This document shows positions 26,624 through 36,320 of a stretch of DNA of 64,000 nt, in pieces. The notes under the pieces are model-generated. The model saw nothing but the letters and a program-made list of their open reading frames with translations. It made no database searches and was not told the DNA's origin. Each line of letters starts with the position of its first letter. Within the stretch, counting starts at the first letter, position 1. Position numbers and translations under genes: made by a program. The stretch comes from Paratissierella segnis (GTDB lineage Bacteria > Bacillota > Clostridia > Tissierellales > Tissierellaceae), in NCBI RefSeq assembly GCF_014385195.1, contig NZ_JACRTG010000011.1:1-64000 (forward strand), written 5' to 3'.

Positions 26624-27592
26624 TTAGAAATATTCACAATAATTACTTATTTTATCTTTTCCATACACTATTCCAAATTCATTTAACTTAAATTCATTAC
26701 CAATCCAGACAGGGGTACCATATTGAATTAAATCATATAAATTTTCTACATCTTCATTAAACATCCTTACACACCCTAATGATGCATATGTTCCTATGCT
26801 TTGCGGGGCTGCATTTCCATGAATTCCATATGTCCCTCCGCCCTTTATGCTTAACCCCAGCCACCTTTTCCCCAGTGGATTGTTGGGAGCTCCTCCGCGC
26901 ACCGGTTTATGAATTCCTGCTCCTCCCCACGCCGGATTAATTGATTTTATTACTATGCTAAATTTGCCCTCAGGTGTATGAAGAGGACTTTTTCCGGTTG
27001 CTACGGGATATTTATTTATGACTTCATTTCCATTTAAATGATATAAGGTATTATTGCTTTTATTGATTATAATCCATTGTCCCATTGGTATATCTGCATT
27101 AAATCCCATTTCTTCATAGCATATATTTATTTTATTTATCTCCATGTCTTCATTTATTTTGGCATAGGTATTGGGTCCAATTATTCCATCAGAAACTAAT
27201 CCCTTATCCATTTGATATTTCATTACAATATCTTTAAATTCATTATCAAAATAATAATCTTCTATTATTTCAGTATAACCCATTAACTTAAAAAATTTCT
27301 TAACTCTTAATACCTCTTCACTGGAAATTCCGGCTTTTAAATTCAATCCATTTACATTAAATTTTATAATATCTATCTTTTCTCCCTCTATATTCGTATT
27401 TTCATCAATAGGATCTTCAATTTTCTCTTCATCTATAAAATCTATCTTTTCATTTTTTTCGTCTGCTGCCGGATTAAGATCTATGACTTCTTCTTCAGAT
27501 CTTATATGGTTTAAATCAGCAATATCTATTTTGTGCATACTTGATATTGGTATGAGCAATGCTAACATCAACGCGAAACAATTTATCTTCAT
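26624..27592 (-). CDS. L,D-transpeptidase with peptidoglycan-binding domain
   Basis: A 322-residue exported cell-wall enzyme. After an N-terminal hydrophobic segment comes an acidic linker, a peptidoglycan_binding_1-like domain (about 90-145, FFKLMGYTEIIEDYYFD... DKGLVSDGIIGPNTYAKI), then a YkuD catalytic domain (about 165-310). The catalytic pattern is complete: GIHGN with the His, and SLGCVRM with the nucleophilic Cys. Such enzymes make 3-3 cross-links or attach proteins to the wall. The signal has no lipobox, so it is secreted or anchored by the uncleaved helix. It is transcribed away from the suf operon. Confidence 0.93.
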   Translation of the reverse strand: MKINCFALMLALLIPISSMHKIDIADLNHIRSEEEVIDLNPAADEKNEKIDFIDEEKIEDPIDENTNIEGEKIDIIKFNVNGLNLKAGISSEEVLRVKKFFKLMGYTEIIEDYYFDNEFKDIVMKYQMDKGLVSDGIIGPNTYAKINEDMEINKINICYEEMGFNADIPMGQWIIINKSNNTLYHLNGNEVINKYPVATGKSPLHTPEGKFSIVIKSINPAWGGAGIHKPVRGGAPNNPLGKRWLGLSIKGGGTYGIHGNAAPQSIGTYASLGCVRMFNEDVENLYDLIQYGTPVWIGNEFKLNEFGIVYGKDKISNYCEYF

Positions 27593-27709
27593 GATAATCC
27601 TCCCCTAAAATAATCTACATCTTTACCATTGTATTCTTTAGATAGAGGATTATTTCCTAAATTAAAAATGTACTTTTAAGTGAATATTGGAAATTCATTA
27701 AAATATATC

Positions 27710-27759
27710 ATACCCGAGTAAATTTGTAGGATTAATTTTTATTAATAAGGGTATATAAT
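27710..27759 (+). promoter_or_regulatory. Likely suf promoter with an Rrf2/IscR-like half-site
   Basis: A TATAAT -10 box lies at 27754-27759. Upstream, atacccgagtaaatttgtagg (about 27710-27730) has a left half, ATACCCGAGTAAA, like Rrf2/IscR operators, but the right half is poorly symmetric. No IscR gene is in the window. The rest of the 27593-27800 divergent gap shows nothing else. Confidence 0.35.
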
Positions 27760-27800
27760 ATTACTGAGTTATATTATTCAATATAAGGAAGGAGCACATT

Positions 27801-28565
27801 ATGACAAAAAACTTATTAAGCATAAAGGACTTAAAGGTAAATATAGAAGAGAAAGAAATCTTAAAGGGCATTAACCTGGAAATCGGCGAAGGTGAAGTCC
27901 ATATTATTATGGGACCTAACGGAGGCGGTAAGTCAACACTCGCTTATGCTCTTATGGGACATCCCAGCTATGAAATCGTTCAGGGTGAGATAAAATTTAA
28001 AGGTGAAATAATAAATGACCTCTCAGCTGACAAAAGAGCTAAAAAGGGAATATTTCTCTCATTCCAATATCCGGAAGAGATCCCCGGAGTTACTGTTGAA
28101 GAATTTTTGAGAACTGCAAAAACTTCTGTAACGGGTGAAACTCAAAAAATTATTCCATTTAAAAAATTATTAAAGGAAAAAATGGAACTACTGGATATGA
28201 AAGAAGAATATGCCTCAAGATATTTGAACCTAGGATTTTCAGGCGGTGAAAAGAAAAAGAATGAGATTTTACAGATGTCAGTACTGGAACCAAGCCTTGC
28301 TATTTTAGATGAAACTGATTCAGGGCTGGACGTTGATGCCATAAGAGTTGTAGCCGAAGGTGTCAATAAACTGAAAAATGATAAAAGATCCATACTTGTC
28401 ATTACTCATTACAACAAATTATTAAACTATCTAAACCCTGATTATGTTCATATCCTACTGGACGGAAGAATCGTAGAAACAGGAGGATTGGAAATAGCTA
28501 AAGAAATTGATGAAACAGGCTATGAAAACATCAAATCTCAATTCTCCTATGACGGAGGTCAATAA
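27801..28565 (+). CDS. sufC: Fe-S assembly ATPase SufC
   Basis: A 254-residue ABC-type ATPase that energises the SufBCD scaffold complex. Walker A is GPNGGGKST, the signature LGFSGGEKKKNE is the SufC form, and Walker B with its Glu is LAILDETDSGLD. The ATG follows GGAAGGAGC. It is the first gene of sufCBDSU, two bases before sufB, the order usual in Firmicutes. Confidence 0.98.
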   Translation: MTKNLLSIKDLKVNIEEKEILKGINLEIGEGEVHIIMGPNGGGKSTLAYALMGHPSYEIVQGEIKFKGEIINDLSADKRAKKGIFLSFQYPEEIPGVTVEEFLRTAKTSVTGETQKIIPFKKLLKEKMELLDMKEEYASRYLNLGFSGGEKKKNEILQMSVLEPSLAILDETDSGLDVDAIRVVAEGVNKLKNDKRSILVITHYNKLLNYLNPDYVHILLDGRIVETGGLEIAKEIDETGYENIKSQFSYDGGQ

Positions 28566-28567
28566 TT

Positions 28568-29974
28568 ATGGAAAAAAAGAAAACATATATTGCAGATATT
28601 GACAGAGGTATTTACGATATCAAAAATGAATTTACCTATGCATATAAAACTGAAAAAGGACTAACTCCGGAGATTATCAGGGAAATTTCTCAGGAAAAAA
28701 ATGAGCCTAAATGGATGACGGATTTCAGATTAAAATCTTTAGAAATCTATAATAAAAAGCCGATTCCAACTTGGGGTGTGGATTTATCCGACCTTGATAT
28801 GGATGAAATCATAGCTTATATCCGACCTAATACAGAAATGAAAAATAGATGGGAAGATGTCCCGGAAGAAATAAAGGATACCTTTGAGCGATTGGGACTT
28901 CCACAGGCTGAGAGAGAATCCTTAGCAGGAGTTGGCGCTCAATATGATTCCGAAGTTGTCTATCATAATATTAGACAAGAATTAGTAGACCAAGGTGTAA
29001 TATACACTGATATGGAAACTGCTTTATCAGAGTATGAGGACATCGTAAAGGAATATTTTATGACTTTAGTTCCTCCAAGCGATCATAAATTTGCCGCATT
29101 GCATGGTGCAGTATGGTCAGGTGGTTCCTTCGTTTATGTTCCTGAAGGTGTAAATGTTGACATCCCCTTACAATCCTACTTTAGACTTAATGCGCCGGGA
29201 GCAGGTCAATTTGAACATACTTTAATAATAGTTGAAAAGAATTCATACCTTCATTTTATTGAAGGCTGCTCGGCACCCAAATATAAGGTGAATAATCTTC
29301 ATGCAGGTTGTGTTGAATTGTTTGTAAAGGAGAATTCCCGACTTAGATACAGTACAATCGAAAACTGGTCAAGAAATATGTACAATTTAAATACAAAACG
29401 AGCTCTTGTAGATAAAAACGGCAGTATTGAATGGGTATCCGGATCCTTTGGTTCAAAAGTTTCTATGCTATATCCGATGAGCATATTAAGAGGCGAAGGT
29501 GCAAAATCTGAATTTACCGGTATTACTTTCGCGGCAAAAGGTCAGCATCTAGATACCGGAACAAAAGTAATCCATGCAGCACCCCATACCACTTCGACTG
29601 TAAATTCAAAATCTATTTCTAAAAATGGCGGATATGCATATTACAGAGGACTTCTTAAGGTAGCGCCAAATGCCTATGGGTGCAAATCCACTGTATCTTG
29701 TGAATCTTTAATGTTGGATAATCAGTCTAAATCCGACACATTACCAACCATTGTTTTGGAAAATGATAATATCGATATTGGTCATGAAGCCAAAATAGGT
29801 AGAATTAGTGATGAAGCTATCTTTTATCTAATGAGCAGAGGGATAAGCGAAGAAGAGGCTAAGGCTATGATTGTCAGAGGTTTTGTCGAGCCTATAACCA
29901 AAGAGCTTCCACTAGAATACGCAGTTGAACTTAACAATCTTATAAATATTGAGCTTGAAGGCTCTATTGGTTAG
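28568..29974 (+). CDS. sufB: Fe-S assembly scaffold SufB
   Basis: A 468-residue beta-helix protein, usual length for SufB. It is the scaffold on which clusters form with SufC and SufD. Family marks are the AALHGAVWSGGSFVYVPEGV stretch, the core SAPKYKVNNLHAGCVELFV, with SCESLMLDN containing a conserved Cys, and the late IGHEAKIGRISDEAIFYLMSRGIS. The 3' end stops 10 bases before the sufD start. Confidence 0.98.
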   Translation: MEKKKTYIADIDRGIYDIKNEFTYAYKTEKGLTPEIIREISQEKNEPKWMTDFRLKSLEIYNKKPIPTWGVDLSDLDMDEIIAYIRPNTEMKNRWEDVPEEIKDTFERLGLPQAERESLAGVGAQYDSEVVYHNIRQELVDQGVIYTDMETALSEYEDIVKEYFMTLVPPSDHKFAALHGAVWSGGSFVYVPEGVNVDIPLQSYFRLNAPGAGQFEHTLIIVEKNSYLHFIEGCSAPKYKVNNLHAGCVELFVKENSRLRYSTIENWSRNMYNLNTKRALVDKNGSIEWVSGSFGSKVSMLYPMSILRGEGAKSEFTGITFAAKGQHLDTGTKVIHAAPHTTSTVNSKSISKNGGYAYYRGLLKVAPNAYGCKSTVSCESLMLDNQSKSDTLPTIVLENDNIDIGHEAKIGRISDEAIFYLMSRGISEEEAKAMIVRGFVEPITKELPLEYAVELNNLINIELEGSIG

Positions 29975-29984
29975 GAGAGATAAT

Positions 29985-31043
29985 ATGCTTTGGAACAGAA
30001 TAAAATTAGATGATTTTGATTTTCCTGAAGTAGTTGACTATAAAAAAGAATATGTTGAATTTAATAATTTACCAAAAGAGGTAATTATAGAGAAGATAAA
30101 TAAAGATAATAACCCTACTGTGGACAATATGGATGTAATAGAATACAGAGGTCTTGGAAGAAAATTTACTGACTTTGTAGAGAAATCACATAACTGCGGT
30201 ATTTATTTGAACATCCCAAAATATGTGAAATTTGATGAACCCATAAAAGTCAATTTCCGCATGGATAATGAAGATTCAAGTGTAATTGATAACAACATTA
30301 TAATAGTAGGTGAAGAAAGTGAAGTTACTATTGTCTTCGACTATGAGACTCAAAATGAATTTAGGGGATTTCATAATGGAATGACAAGGATTTTAGCTAA
30401 GGAGAACTCAATTGTAAATATTATCAAGATACAAAGAATGAATGATGTATCCCAAAATTTCGATACAAATATGGCTTTTGTAAAATCAAACGGAAAAATA
30501 AATTGGACATCAGTAGAGTTAGGAAGTAATATCAGCGGATCAAGCTACACAACCTATTTAAATGAAGAAGCCAGTGAGTCCGAGCTCAATTCAATCTATT
30601 TAGGGGATGGGGCTCGTAAATTGGATTTGGAATATTCTATGATTCACAAAGGAATTAGGAGTATGAGCAATATAAGAACCCATGGTGTCCTCATGGATGA
30701 ATCCAAAAAGGTTTTTCGAGGTAATCTTGACTTTAAAACAGGTGCTAAACGTTCGAAAGGAATAGAAGAAGAATATGTAATATTACTTGACCCCAATGTA
30801 AAATCAGATTCTTTGCCTGCACTTATGTGCGATGAAGATGATGTACAAGGTGAACACGCTGCAAGTGCCGGACAAATTGACAAGAATAAATTATTTTATC
30901 TAATGACCAGAGGGTTGAGTGAAAGAGAAGCTAAAAAACTTATAGTTGAAGCTCAATTTAAACCCATAATAGACAATATACCCATAGAAAATTTACGTAA
31001 CATAATAAACTCTGAAATTAGCAGGAGGCTTACCAATGCATAG
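29985..31043 (+). CDS. sufD: Fe-S assembly protein SufD
   Basis: About 352 residues, a SufB paralogue that pairs with SufB in the scaffold. The C-terminal half has RGNLDFKTGAKRSKGIEEE and the conserved GEHAASAGQIDKNKLFYLMTRGLSE. A longer frame opens at 29949 inside sufB, but AGGAGAG before ATG 29985 decides the start. It overlaps sufS by 8 bases. Confidence 0.96.
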   Translation: MLWNRIKLDDFDFPEVVDYKKEYVEFNNLPKEVIIEKINKDNNPTVDNMDVIEYRGLGRKFTDFVEKSHNCGIYLNIPKYVKFDEPIKVNFRMDNEDSSVIDNNIIIVGEESEVTIVFDYETQNEFRGFHNGMTRILAKENSIVNIIKIQRMNDVSQNFDTNMAFVKSNGKINWTSVELGSNISGSSYTTYLNEEASESELNSIYLGDGARKLDLEYSMIHKGIRSMSNIRTHGVLMDESKKVFRGNLDFKTGAKRSKGIEEEYVILLDPNVKSDSLPALMCDEDDVQGEHAASAGQIDKNKLFYLMTRGLSEREAKKLIVEAQFKPIIDNIPIENLRNIINSEISRRLTNA

Positions 31044-32274
31044 ATTAAATCCGGAGGAAATCAAAAAGGACTTCCCCATATTGAGCCAAAAAGTAAATGA
31101 ACATAGATTAATTTACTTAGACAATGGAGCTACAACACAAAAACCTATTCAAGTCATAGATGCATTAAGGGATTATAATGAAAAATCTCATGGAAATCCC
31201 CACAGAGGAGTACACCGATTAAGTATAATGGCAACTGAAAGTTATGATTTAGCAAAGGAGAAGGTCAGAGAATTTATAGGCGCCAAGTCTATTGAAGAAA
31301 TAATCTTTACCAAAAATGCAACAGAATCCATAAATCTAATATCCAATACCTATGGAAGAGAATTTATTAATGAAAATGATGAAATAGTCTTGGCTATATC
31401 AGAACACCATAGCAATATACTCCCATGGCAAAAAGTATCAAGGGATAAAAAAGCTATTTTAAAGTATATGTATCTAAACGAAGAAGGAAGAATTAGTAGA
31501 GAGGAATATAAAGCTAAAATTACTAACAAGACCAAACTTGTAAGCTTAGCTCAAATGTCCAATGTCTTAGGTACTATAAATCCTATAGAAGAGATAATAG
31601 ACTATGCCCACAAGATGGGCGCTGTAGTTGTGATAGACGGTGCGCAGAGCACACCCCATATGAAAGTAGATGTCCAAAAATTAGATGCCGACTTCTTTGT
31701 ATTTTCTGCTCATAAAATGCTAGGACCTATGGGAATTGGCGTATTATACGGCAAAAAAGATTTATTAGAAAAAATGCCTCCCTTCTTATTGGGCGGCGAT
31801 ATGATTGAATACGTATATGAACAAGAAGCAAGCTTTGCTCCTCTTCCCTTCAAATTTGAAGGCGGTACTCAAAATGTTGAAGGAGCGGTCGGACTTCTTG
31901 CAGCTATAAAATATTTAGAAAATATAGGGATGGATAATATCTTTCAGCATGAAAAAGAATTAACGGAATATGCTCTTGAAAAAATGCTTAGTCTCAATTA
32001 CTTAAATATTCAAGGACCTAAAAATATGGATAATAGAGGCGGTATCATTTCCTTCACTATTGATGATATCCACCCTCATGATGTAGCTACTATTTTGGAT
32101 TCCTATGGAATTGCCGTAAGAGCAGGTCATCACTGTGCGCAGCCTCTAATGAGATTTCTTAATGTGCCTGCCACAACCAGAGTCAGCTTTTACCTTTATA
32201 ATACTAAAGATGATATTGATGAGCTAGTTAAAGGCATTAAAAATGTAAGGAAGTGGTTTGGATATGGATCTTAA
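31036..32274 (+). CDS. sufS: Cysteine desulfurase SufS
   Basis: A 412-residue PLP enzyme, class V aminotransferase fold, that removes sulfur from cysteine to form a persulfide for SufU. The PLP lysine lies in FVFSAHKMLGPMG, and the catalytic Cys in VRAGHHCAQPLM. The Asp/His PLP contacts (VIDGAQSTPH) are present. Length is normal for the SufS group II. It starts behind GGAGG inside the end of sufD and overlaps sufU. Confidence 0.98.
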   Translation: MHRLNPEEIKKDFPILSQKVNEHRLIYLDNGATTQKPIQVIDALRDYNEKSHGNPHRGVHRLSIMATESYDLAKEKVREFIGAKSIEEIIFTKNATESINLISNTYGREFINENDEIVLAISEHHSNILPWQKVSRDKKAILKYMYLNEEGRISREEYKAKITNKTKLVSLAQMSNVLGTINPIEEIIDYAHKMGAVVVIDGAQSTPHMKVDVQKLDADFFVFSAHKMLGPMGIGVLYGKKDLLEKMPPFLLGGDMIEYVYEQEASFAPLPFKFEGGTQNVEGAVGLLAAIKYLENIGMDNIFQHEKELTEYALEKMLSLNYLNIQGPKNMDNRGGIISFTIDDIHPHDVATILDSYGIAVRAGHHCAQPLMRFLNVPATTRVSFYLYNTKDDIDELVKGIKNVRKWFGYGS

Positions 32275-32698
32275 TTCCATATATACTCAACTTATAATGG
32301 AGCACAATAGAAGCGGGCACAACAAAAAAGAATTAGACAATCCGGATCTAATCGAGAGAGGTCACAACCCCAGCTGTGGAGATGATATTACGCTGGAATT
32401 AAAACTTGACGGAAATAAAATAGCCGATGCATCCTTTACAGGTCAAGGCTGTGCCATATCTCAAGCATCTACCTCAATCATGATTGACCTCATAAAAGGT
32501 TTAGAGATTGAAGATGCTTTAGATTTAGTAGAAACTTTTATAGGAATGATCAAAAAGGAGATAACAGATGAAAATGAGTTGGAGAAATTGGAAGATGCTA
32601 TTGCCTTTCAAAATATTTCAAATATGCCTGCAAGAGTAAAATGTGCTGTTCTCGCATGGCATACGTTGAAGGAAGCCTTAAATAAAAATTCGAACTAG
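32264..32698 (+). CDS. sufU: Sulfur-transfer protein SufU
   Basis: About 144 residues of the IscU-like SufU family, a zinc protein that accepts persulfide sulfur from SufS. The ligand set is complete: NPSCGDD, GQGCAIS and RVKCAVLAWH. Either TTG 32258 or ATG 32264 may start it; ATG is preferred. It overlaps sufS by 11 bases and is last in the operon. Confidence 0.96.
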   Translation: MDLNSIYTQLIMEHNRSGHNKKELDNPDLIERGHNPSCGDDITLELKLDGNKIADASFTGQGCAISQASTSIMIDLIKGLEIEDALDLVETFIGMIKKEITDENELEKLEDAIAFQNISNMPARVKCAVLAWHTLKEALNKNSN

Positions 32699-32750
32699 AA
32701 TTGATCAATCAAATGAAAAAGCAATAGATGAACCATGTATTGATATCTTT

Positions 32751-32779
32751 GTAAAAGCCTAGCAATGTTAGGCTTTTAC
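32751..32779. terminator. Bidirectional terminator between suf and manA
   Basis: GTAAAAGCCTA and TAGGCTTTTAC are perfect 11-base arms with a 7-base loop. The stem carries A-tracts and T-tracts on both sides, so it ends the convergent suf and manA transcripts. It abuts the manA stop. Confidence 0.9.
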
Positions 32780-33727
32780 TTATACATAGGATACCATTAT
32801 CTTCAATTTCCCTTTCAATTCATATTTTGGCACTTTTGATGACAGCATAAAATGATCCCCTTTTTCAATGGAATATCTATCTTCTTCCACGGTCAATTCT
32901 CCATCCCCGTCAACAACACTCATAAGCATAAAGGGATGTTCATTTTCTAAAGACACACAACCCTCTATTTCAAACTTCTCCACAGTAAAATATGGCGACT
33001 CAATAAATTTGATTTTCGTCATTCCATCTATATAATCTACTATTGGCTTAGACTGTCTATTGGAAAATTTAAGTTCAATCACTTCTTTAGATTTTTGAAT
33101 GTTAAGCTCTCTTAGATTTCCTTCATCATCTCTTCTATCGTAATCATACAACCTATAGGTAGTATCTGAATTTTGTTGTATTTCCAAAACTAAAGTACCT
33201 GCCTTAAGAGCATGGACAGTACCACTAGGTACATAGAAAAAATCTCCTTTTTTGATTGGAATAATTTTTAATAATTCCTCCCATTGTCCTTTGTCTATCA
33301 TATCGTTAAGCTCTTCCCTGCTATTTGCATTGACTCCGTATACCATCTTTGCATCTTCGCAACAATCCAGAATATACCAACATTCCGTCTTACCTAGTTC
33401 ACCATTTTCATATCTTTGTGCATATTCGTTATCAGGATGTACCTGAACAGATAAATCTTTATTAGCGTCAATGATTTTTACCAGCAACGGGAATTTGTCT
33501 CCTGAAATTCCGCCAAATATCTCCCTGTGATTTTCCCATAGCTCTCCCAATGTACTGCCTTTATATTCACCGTTTTTAACTATACTTTGACCATTAGGGT
33601 GAGCTGAAATTGCCCACAGCTCTCCTGTTTTATCGGAAGGTATGTCATAGCCAAAATCCTTTAATTTATCTCCTCCCCAAATTTTTGTCTTAAAAATAGG
33701 TTCAAAAAAAAATACTTTTCCAGTCAT
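32780..33727 (-). CDS. manA: Mannose-6-phosphate isomerase, class I (short form)
   Basis: A 315-residue cupin enzyme interconverting mannose-6-phosphate and fructose-6-phosphate. The zinc ligands are in SVQVHPDNEYA, KTECWYIL and GTVHALKAGTL; GGDKLKDFGYD is the N-terminal family mark. This is the bacillar/clostridial short type. It is the last gene of a unit with two ROK kinases and a SIS isomerase, 37 bases after the ROK fructokinase gene, which suggests a final step feeding the sugar of the upstream importer into glycolysis. Confidence 0.95.
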   Translation of the reverse strand: MTGKVFFFEPIFKTKIWGGDKLKDFGYDIPSDKTGELWAISAHPNGQSIVKNGEYKGSTLGELWENHREIFGGISGDKFPLLVKIIDANKDLSVQVHPDNEYAQRYENGELGKTECWYILDCCEDAKMVYGVNANSREELNDMIDKGQWEELLKIIPIKKGDFFYVPSGTVHALKAGTLVLEIQQNSDTTYRLYDYDRRDDEGNLRELNIQKSKEVIELKFSNRQSKPIVDYIDGMTKIKFIESPYFTVEKFEIEGCVSLENEHPFMLMSVVDGDGELTVEEDRYSIEKGDHFMLSSKVPKYELKGKLKIMVSYV

Positions 33728-33764
33728 TTATCTACCTCTTATTTTATTATTTGTGCACATCGCT

Positions 33765-34625
33765 TTATAAATTTTGCTTAGCCAAGATCAGTCCTCCGAT
33801 AATACCTGCATCATCACCTAAAGAAGGTAAAACTATATATTGATCTATCATGGGTATTTCAACATAATCTGCTAATAGTGCCCTAAATTCTTTTTTAATT
33901 AACTTAAGCATCTGAGTTTGCTTCATAACTCCTCCGCCCAGTACAATTTTCTCAGGTCGTAGTATCAGAGTATAGTTGACTAAAGCCTGAGCTATATAAT
34001 AAGCAAGGATTTGCCAAATTTCATGATTTGGATCTAAATCTTCAGCTTTTATACCATATCTTTTTTCCACAGAAGGTCCCGCAGCTAACCCTTCCAAACA
34101 GTCACCATGATATGGACACCAGCCTTTAAAATCTTTATCCTTGGGATGTATTTTCACTAAAATATGACCCATTTCCGGATGTCCAAATCCTTCTATAAAG
34201 TTTCCATTTGCTATAGCGCCTCCGCCTATTCCTGTTCCTATGGTTAAATAAATACAGCTGTTGTCCTCTTTAGCGCTGCCCACTTCATATTCCCCCAAAC
34301 AAGCAGCATTCACATCTGTAGTCCACCCTACGGGAATATTATAACGTCTTTTAATTTCACCTAGAAAATCAAAATCTCTCCAGCCTATTTTAGGTGTTGA
34401 TGTGATATAGCCATATTTAGGAGAATTTTCATTGATATCTATAGGTCCAAATGAGCCTATGCCTATAGCTTTTAATCCCTCAAATTTATCAAAGAATTCA
34501 TAGACATTTTTTAATGTTTCTTCTGTATTGGTCGTAGGAAAAAAGTATCTCTTAACAATATTCAAATTTTCATCACTTACTGCACAAACAAATTTGGTTC
34601 CTCCTGCTTCTATGGCTCCTAGCAT
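33765..34625 (-). CDS. ROK-family fructokinase (ScrK-like)
   Basis: About 286 residues. It phosphorylates a hexose, in this subfamily typically fructose, at C6. The phosphate loop is GAIEAGGTKF, the catalytic Asp lies in TDVNAACLGEY, and the zinc site is HILVKIH...WCPYHGDCLEG with a His and Cys-x2-His-x2-Cys arrangement. ATG 34625 behind GGGGGA is chosen over an upstream frame start at 34643. It lies between another ROK gene (30 bases) and manA (37 bases). Fructokinase plus mannose-6-phosphate isomerase is a frequent pair in Firmicutes. Confidence 0.92.
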   Translation of the reverse strand: MLGAIEAGGTKFVCAVSDENLNIVKRYFFPTTNTEETLKNVYEFFDKFEGLKAIGIGSFGPIDINENSPKYGYITSTPKIGWRDFDFLGEIKRRYNIPVGWTTDVNAACLGEYEVGSAKEDNSCIYLTIGTGIGGGAIANGNFIEGFGHPEMGHILVKIHPKDKDFKGWCPYHGDCLEGLAAGPSVEKRYGIKAEDLDPNHEIWQILAYYIAQALVNYTLILRPEKIVLGGGVMKQTQMLKLIKKEFRALLADYVEIPMIDQYIVLPSLGDDAGIIGGLILAKQNL

Positions 34626-34655
34626 GATTATTCCCCCAATCAATTACTATTTTTA

Positions 34656-35606
34656 TCAAGACAGCGCAGCTACCACTGCTCCATAATCTCCTATTTGTTC
34701 TCCAAGCTGAGCCGGAACTATTTGAACTATACTTCTGGAGAACTTCAAAGCCTCTCTTTCAAGTTCTCTATACATAGTATCATTTAAAAATTTTCCTGAA
34801 CGTACATATATGCTACCTACAATTATCAATTCGGGATTTAATATATCAATCAATATGGCCAATCCCCGCCCAAAATATTTTCCGGATATTTTAAAGACAT
34901 CCAAAGCATCCTTACTATCCATTTCAGCTGCTTCCGCCACATCCTTAGCCGTTATATTCTCGATATTATCTTTTAGGAAAGATGCTTTTAGACCATTCTT
35001 GTCAAGGTCATATGCCTTCTTTTTTGCAATCTGCGCAATACCGCCTCCGCTACAAAAGCCTTCAAAACTTCCACGCTTTCCATAGCCAAGAGGACCTTCG
35101 TCTTTTAGTCTAATATGCCCTACCTCTCCTGCCATATTATTAGCTCCTTTATACAATTGCCCATTTAATATAAGTCCTGCGCCTAACCCGGTACCAAAAG
35201 TCAAAAAAATAATATTTTTATACCCTCTGCCTATCCCATATTTCCATTCTGCTAAAGCACAGGCGTCCGCATCATTTTGAAGTTTAGGTCTTACTCCCAA
35301 TCGCTTATATATATAATCTGCAATAGGAACATTCTCCCATCCGGGAAGATTTGGAGGCGATATAATGACTCCTTTGTCGCTATCCAAAGGTCCTCCGCAG
35401 GAAATACCTATTTTGAAATTATCATAATGAACATTGATTTGATTAAGCATTTTTTTACCTATATCAATCAATTCATCTATTACACTTTCCCAATTCACTG
35501 TTGTTTTTATTTCTACACGATCATGAAATAAGATTTCTCCATTGATTTCTTCCGCTAAAATTACTGCTGATTTTGTTCCGCCAATATCAAAACCCAAAAC
35601 AATCAT
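34656..35606 (-). CDS. ROK-family sugar kinase, zinc-site-lacking type
   Basis: A 316-residue kinase with the N-terminal phosphate loop FDIGGTKSAV, catalytic Asp in LQNDADACALAEW and FGTGLGAGLI. Where most ROK proteins have CxCGxxGCxE, this one reads GKRGSFEGFCSGGGIAQ with a single Cys, so the structural zinc site is missing. That form occurs among allose-kinase-like and related ROK enzymes. No helix-turn-helix is fused, so it is an enzyme rather than a repressor. It overlaps the SIS gene by 4 bases, and the two are translationally coupled. The substrate is probably the sugar brought in by the importer at 36.5-40.1 kb. Confidence 0.88.
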   Translation of the reverse strand: MIVLGFDIGGTKSAVILAEEINGEILFHDRVEIKTTVNWESVIDELIDIGKKMLNQINVHYDNFKIGISCGGPLDSDKGVIISPPNLPGWENVPIADYIYKRLGVRPKLQNDADACALAEWKYGIGRGYKNIIFLTFGTGLGAGLILNGQLYKGANNMAGEVGHIRLKDEGPLGYGKRGSFEGFCSGGGIAQIAKKKAYDLDKNGLKASFLKDNIENITAKDVAEAAEMDSKDALDVFKISGKYFGRGLAILIDILNPELIIVGSIYVRSGKFLNDTMYRELEREALKFSRSIVQIVPAQLGEQIGDYGAVVAALS

Positions 35607-36259
35607 TTTTCTTCTCCAAACATTTCATATTCTACAGCTCTACAAATAAGATGGTATAAAGGCAAATGATACTCCTGTACCTTAAAGGTTTCCTGTGATG
35701 GAGCATTAAGCAAAACATCGCTTACCTCATTTAATTTACCTCCTGTTTCTCCCGTAAGGGATATAACAAACAGTCCTTTTACTTTAGCTACTTTAGCAGC
35801 ATTGTAAACGTTGGTAGAATTTCCTGAAGTGGATAGTCCAATGAATATATCATGTTCCTTTCCATAGACATAAACCTGCTGAGCATATGCCATATCAAAG
35901 CTCACATCATTCCCATAGGCACTCAAAAACCCTGTTTGAGATACCAAAGATATTGCGGGGATTCCCTCTTGAAGGTTTTTCAATATATCCTTAGAATCAT
36001 CTTCAGGAAAATATTCCAAATATTTTTCTTTGAAATCCTTATTTAAAGGTCTTCTAATATAAAATTCCTTTAAGAATTCCCCTACTATATGTTCGCTGTC
36101 GGAAGAACTTCCTCCATTTCCACAGACAAGTATTTGTCCACCTTGTTTTATTTTACCTGTCATCTCTTCTATAATCAACTCCAATTTTTCTTCCAAATAG
36201 TCCATTATAGGATAATCGTCTATGAAATCTTGAATTATAATCAAAGTATTATCTTTCAA
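35603..36259 (-). CDS. SIS-domain sugar-phosphate isomerase (GmhA-like)
   Basis: About 218 residues of the GmhA/phosphoheptose isomerase group. GQILVCGNGGSSSDSEHI and GLSTSGNSTNVYNAAKVAK form the phosphate sites, with a late EYHLPLYHLICRAVE carrying the conserved His. It is longer than GmhA (about 192) because of an insert after EFYIRRP of about 25 residues. A frame opens at 36310, but AAAGGAG followed by TTG at 36259 is preferred. It is first of the catabolic genes downstream of the second ABC importer and overlaps the ROK gene. No heptose or LPS genes are present, so a role in sugar catabolism is more likely than in cell-wall synthesis. Confidence 0.85.
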   Translation of the reverse strand: MKDNTLIIIQDFIDDYPIMDYLEEKLELIIEEMTGKIKQGGQILVCGNGGSSSDSEHIVGEFLKEFYIRRPLNKDFKEKYLEYFPEDDSKDILKNLQEGIPAISLVSQTGFLSAYGNDVSFDMAYAQQVYVYGKEHDIFIGLSTSGNSTNVYNAAKVAKVKGLFVISLTGETGGKLNEVSDVLLNAPSQETFKVQEYHLPLYHLICRAVEYEMFGEEK

Positions 36260-36320
36260 ATATGTTCTCCTTTCTTGTAATTCTGAAATACTTCCCCTAA
36301 CAATTCTCAACTATCCTTTC

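Noticed and set aside
27593..27800. A complete IscR-type operator before suf.
   Set aside because: Only the left half (ATACCCGAGTAAA) resembles the motif; the right half lacks symmetry, so only a low-confidence half-site is reported.
29949..29984. An earlier sufD start inside sufB.
   Set aside because: AGGAGAG directly precedes ATG 29985 and the extra residues do not match SufD.
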